Positions 4,935 through 5,612 of a DNA stretch of 5,612 bases are shown here, piece by piece. The DNA is taken from NCBI GenBank assembly GCA_004356305.1, contig SMXJ01000070.1, forward strand, positions 1 through 5,612. The letters run 5' to 3'. Position 1 is the first letter of the stretch, and each line of letters begins with the position of its first letter. The DNA is from Bacteroidota bacterium (GTDB taxonomy: Bacteria > Bacteroidota > Bacteroidia > Flavobacteriales > Flavobacteriaceae). The translations under genes were made by a program, and so were the position numbers. The notes beneath the pieces were generated by a model. That model did no database searches and was not told where the DNA came from. It was given only the letters and a program-made list of their open reading frames with translations.

Positions 4935-5612
4935 TTAAAAGAACATCTTTTTTATGTTCCTCCAGCGAAGATCTCGAATGAATTTTCCTTCCTCTATACT
5001 TACAATGTATTCATTTTTTATACTGAAATAACCCCGCAAGCAATTCCAGAAATAACCAAAGCTTTTTTTCTTCCACGCCAACTTCATTGAAGCAATCAGG
5101 GTTAGCCAAAATCCATAACGCATTTTTTTAAACGCCTGTCCTTGTTTTCTACGAGAGGCCCTGTTATAAATAACTCCGGTGGGTTTTAGGTGTTTGACAT
5201 GAAGGGATGTATCGGTTTTGATTTCCCAACCATGGAATCGAGCCAATAATTCATCGACTGTGTCCCAACCCATGGATATTTTAAGTCCACCTATTTGGGT
5301 GAAGCATTCCTTTCGGTAAGCTTTCAGAGCACCCCGAATATGGTCTTTGTTGGTGAGATCTTCCAAAACCCATTCATCCTTCTTTTTGATGAAACAAAAT
5401 CCACCTGCCATACCGCAGTTTTTATTCTGAAGAAATACTTCGGAAATCAGTTGTAAATAGTCCTTTGGAAAAATCAGATCCGCATCGAACTTACAAATAA
5501 CATCATAGTTGTCATCCAAGCAAGCAAGACCTTTGTAAAATGCACGAATAATTTTGCTTCCAGGGCTATGTTCCTCTTTTGAAGTATGCTCTACGGAAGT
5601 AATAAATGAAAA
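4935..5612 (-). CDS. Family 2 glycosyltransferase, N-terminus beyond the window
   Basis: The frame is open from the window edge (5612) to TAA at 4937-4935, showing the last 225 residues; the true start is outside. The visible part begins FSFITSVEHTSKEE. A GT-A fold DxD motif stands in ICKFDADLIFP (DAD at residues 43-45 of the visible part), where a metal ion holds the nucleotide sugar. HIRGALKAYRKECF (91-104) and GWDTVDELLA (115-124) follow, the region of the acceptor-side acidic residues in GT2 enzymes. A moderately hydrophobic stretch at 165-180 may touch the membrane but is not a clear transmembrane segment; the end is basic (WRNIKKMFF). The donor and acceptor sugars cannot be told. manC nearby makes GDP-mannose, but no link is shown. 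An internal TTG at 5519 is not a credible start, because the glycosyltransferase sequence continues upstream of it. A terminator-like hairpin overlaps its stop. Confidence 0.85.
   Translation of the reverse strand, partial: FSFITSVEHTSKEEHSPGSKIIRAFYKGLACLDDNYDVICKFDADLIFPKDYLQLISEVFLQNKNCGMAGGFCFIKKKDEWVLEDLTNKDHIRGALKAYRKECFTQIGGLKISMGWDTVDELLARFHGWEIKTDTSLHVKHLKPTGVIYNRASRRKQGQAFKKMRYGFWLTLIASMKLAWKKKSFGYFWNCLRGYFSIKNEYIVSIEEGKFIRDLRWRNIKKMFF
4937..4959 (-). terminator. Candidate intrinsic terminator at the end of the glycosyltransferase gene
   Basis: On the minus strand GAACAT (4959-4954) pairs with ATGTTC (4946-4941) around a 7-base loop, then TTTT (4940-4937) follows at once. The hairpin includes the last codons and the tract runs into the stop codon. 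The 6-bp stem, AT-rich with two G-C pairs, is weak, but the order stem then T-run is right. It fits a separate promoter for the phosphatase gene just downstream. Confidence 0.35.

Noticed and set aside
1..5612. A new defence, mobile or biosynthetic system across the window.
   Set aside because: All full-length genes belong to known families, no direct repeats or integrase/transposase pieces are seen, and no tRNA or array was recognised.

Overview
The window looks like a chromosomal housekeeping segment of a bacterium from the Bacteroidota, most likely class Flavobacteriia. Four things point there. The DNA is AT-leaning and Shine-Dalgarno motifs are mostly weak or absent. Two minus-strand genes have the Bacteroidota-type promoter element TAnnTTTG just upstream. 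The proteins are of kinds I recall as typical of Flavobacteriia: a ~200-residue SprT-like protein, a single-domain mannose-1-phosphate guanylyltransferase, an MlaE/MlaF pair without an adjacent MCE gene, a lipoprotein-type alkaline phosphatase, and a family 2 glycosyltransferase. This assignment rests on reading the sequence and on memory of families, not on a database search.

Left half, plus strand (1-2225): the C-terminal end of a short-chain dehydrogenase/reductase (2-238), a SprT-like zinc metallopeptidase (247-843, 8 bp later), a 140-bp gap without a convincing gene, then manC (984-2063), which makes GDP-mannose. Directly after the manC stop is a 53-codon reading frame (2064-2225) of doubtful status, possibly the remnant of a lost downstream gene.

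Right half, minus strand (2211-5612), in transcription order: a family 2 glycosyltransferase whose 5' end lies beyond the window (4935-5612), an alkaline phosphatase lipoprotein (3784-4863), and the lipid-transport ABC pair mlaE (2975-3712) and mlaF (2211-2975), which overlap by one base at CTAATG. Although co-oriented, these genes look like three transcription units. There is a terminator-like hairpin at the glycosyltransferase stop, a promoter before the phosphatase, an inverted repeat across the phosphatase stop, another promoter before mlaE, and a terminator-like structure beyond mlaF. Plus- and minus-strand genes converge at about 2064-2225.

Functionally, the window leans toward the cell envelope: GDP-mannose supply, sugar transfer, phosphate release outside the cytoplasm, and lipid transport between membranes. 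That is inference from families, not proof of a shared pathway. I found no mobile element, CRISPR array, tRNA, rRNA or obvious new system. The most useful observations are two start-site corrections (phosphatase, mlaF), the possible gene remnant behind manC, and active-site variants in the phosphatase and the SprT-like protein.
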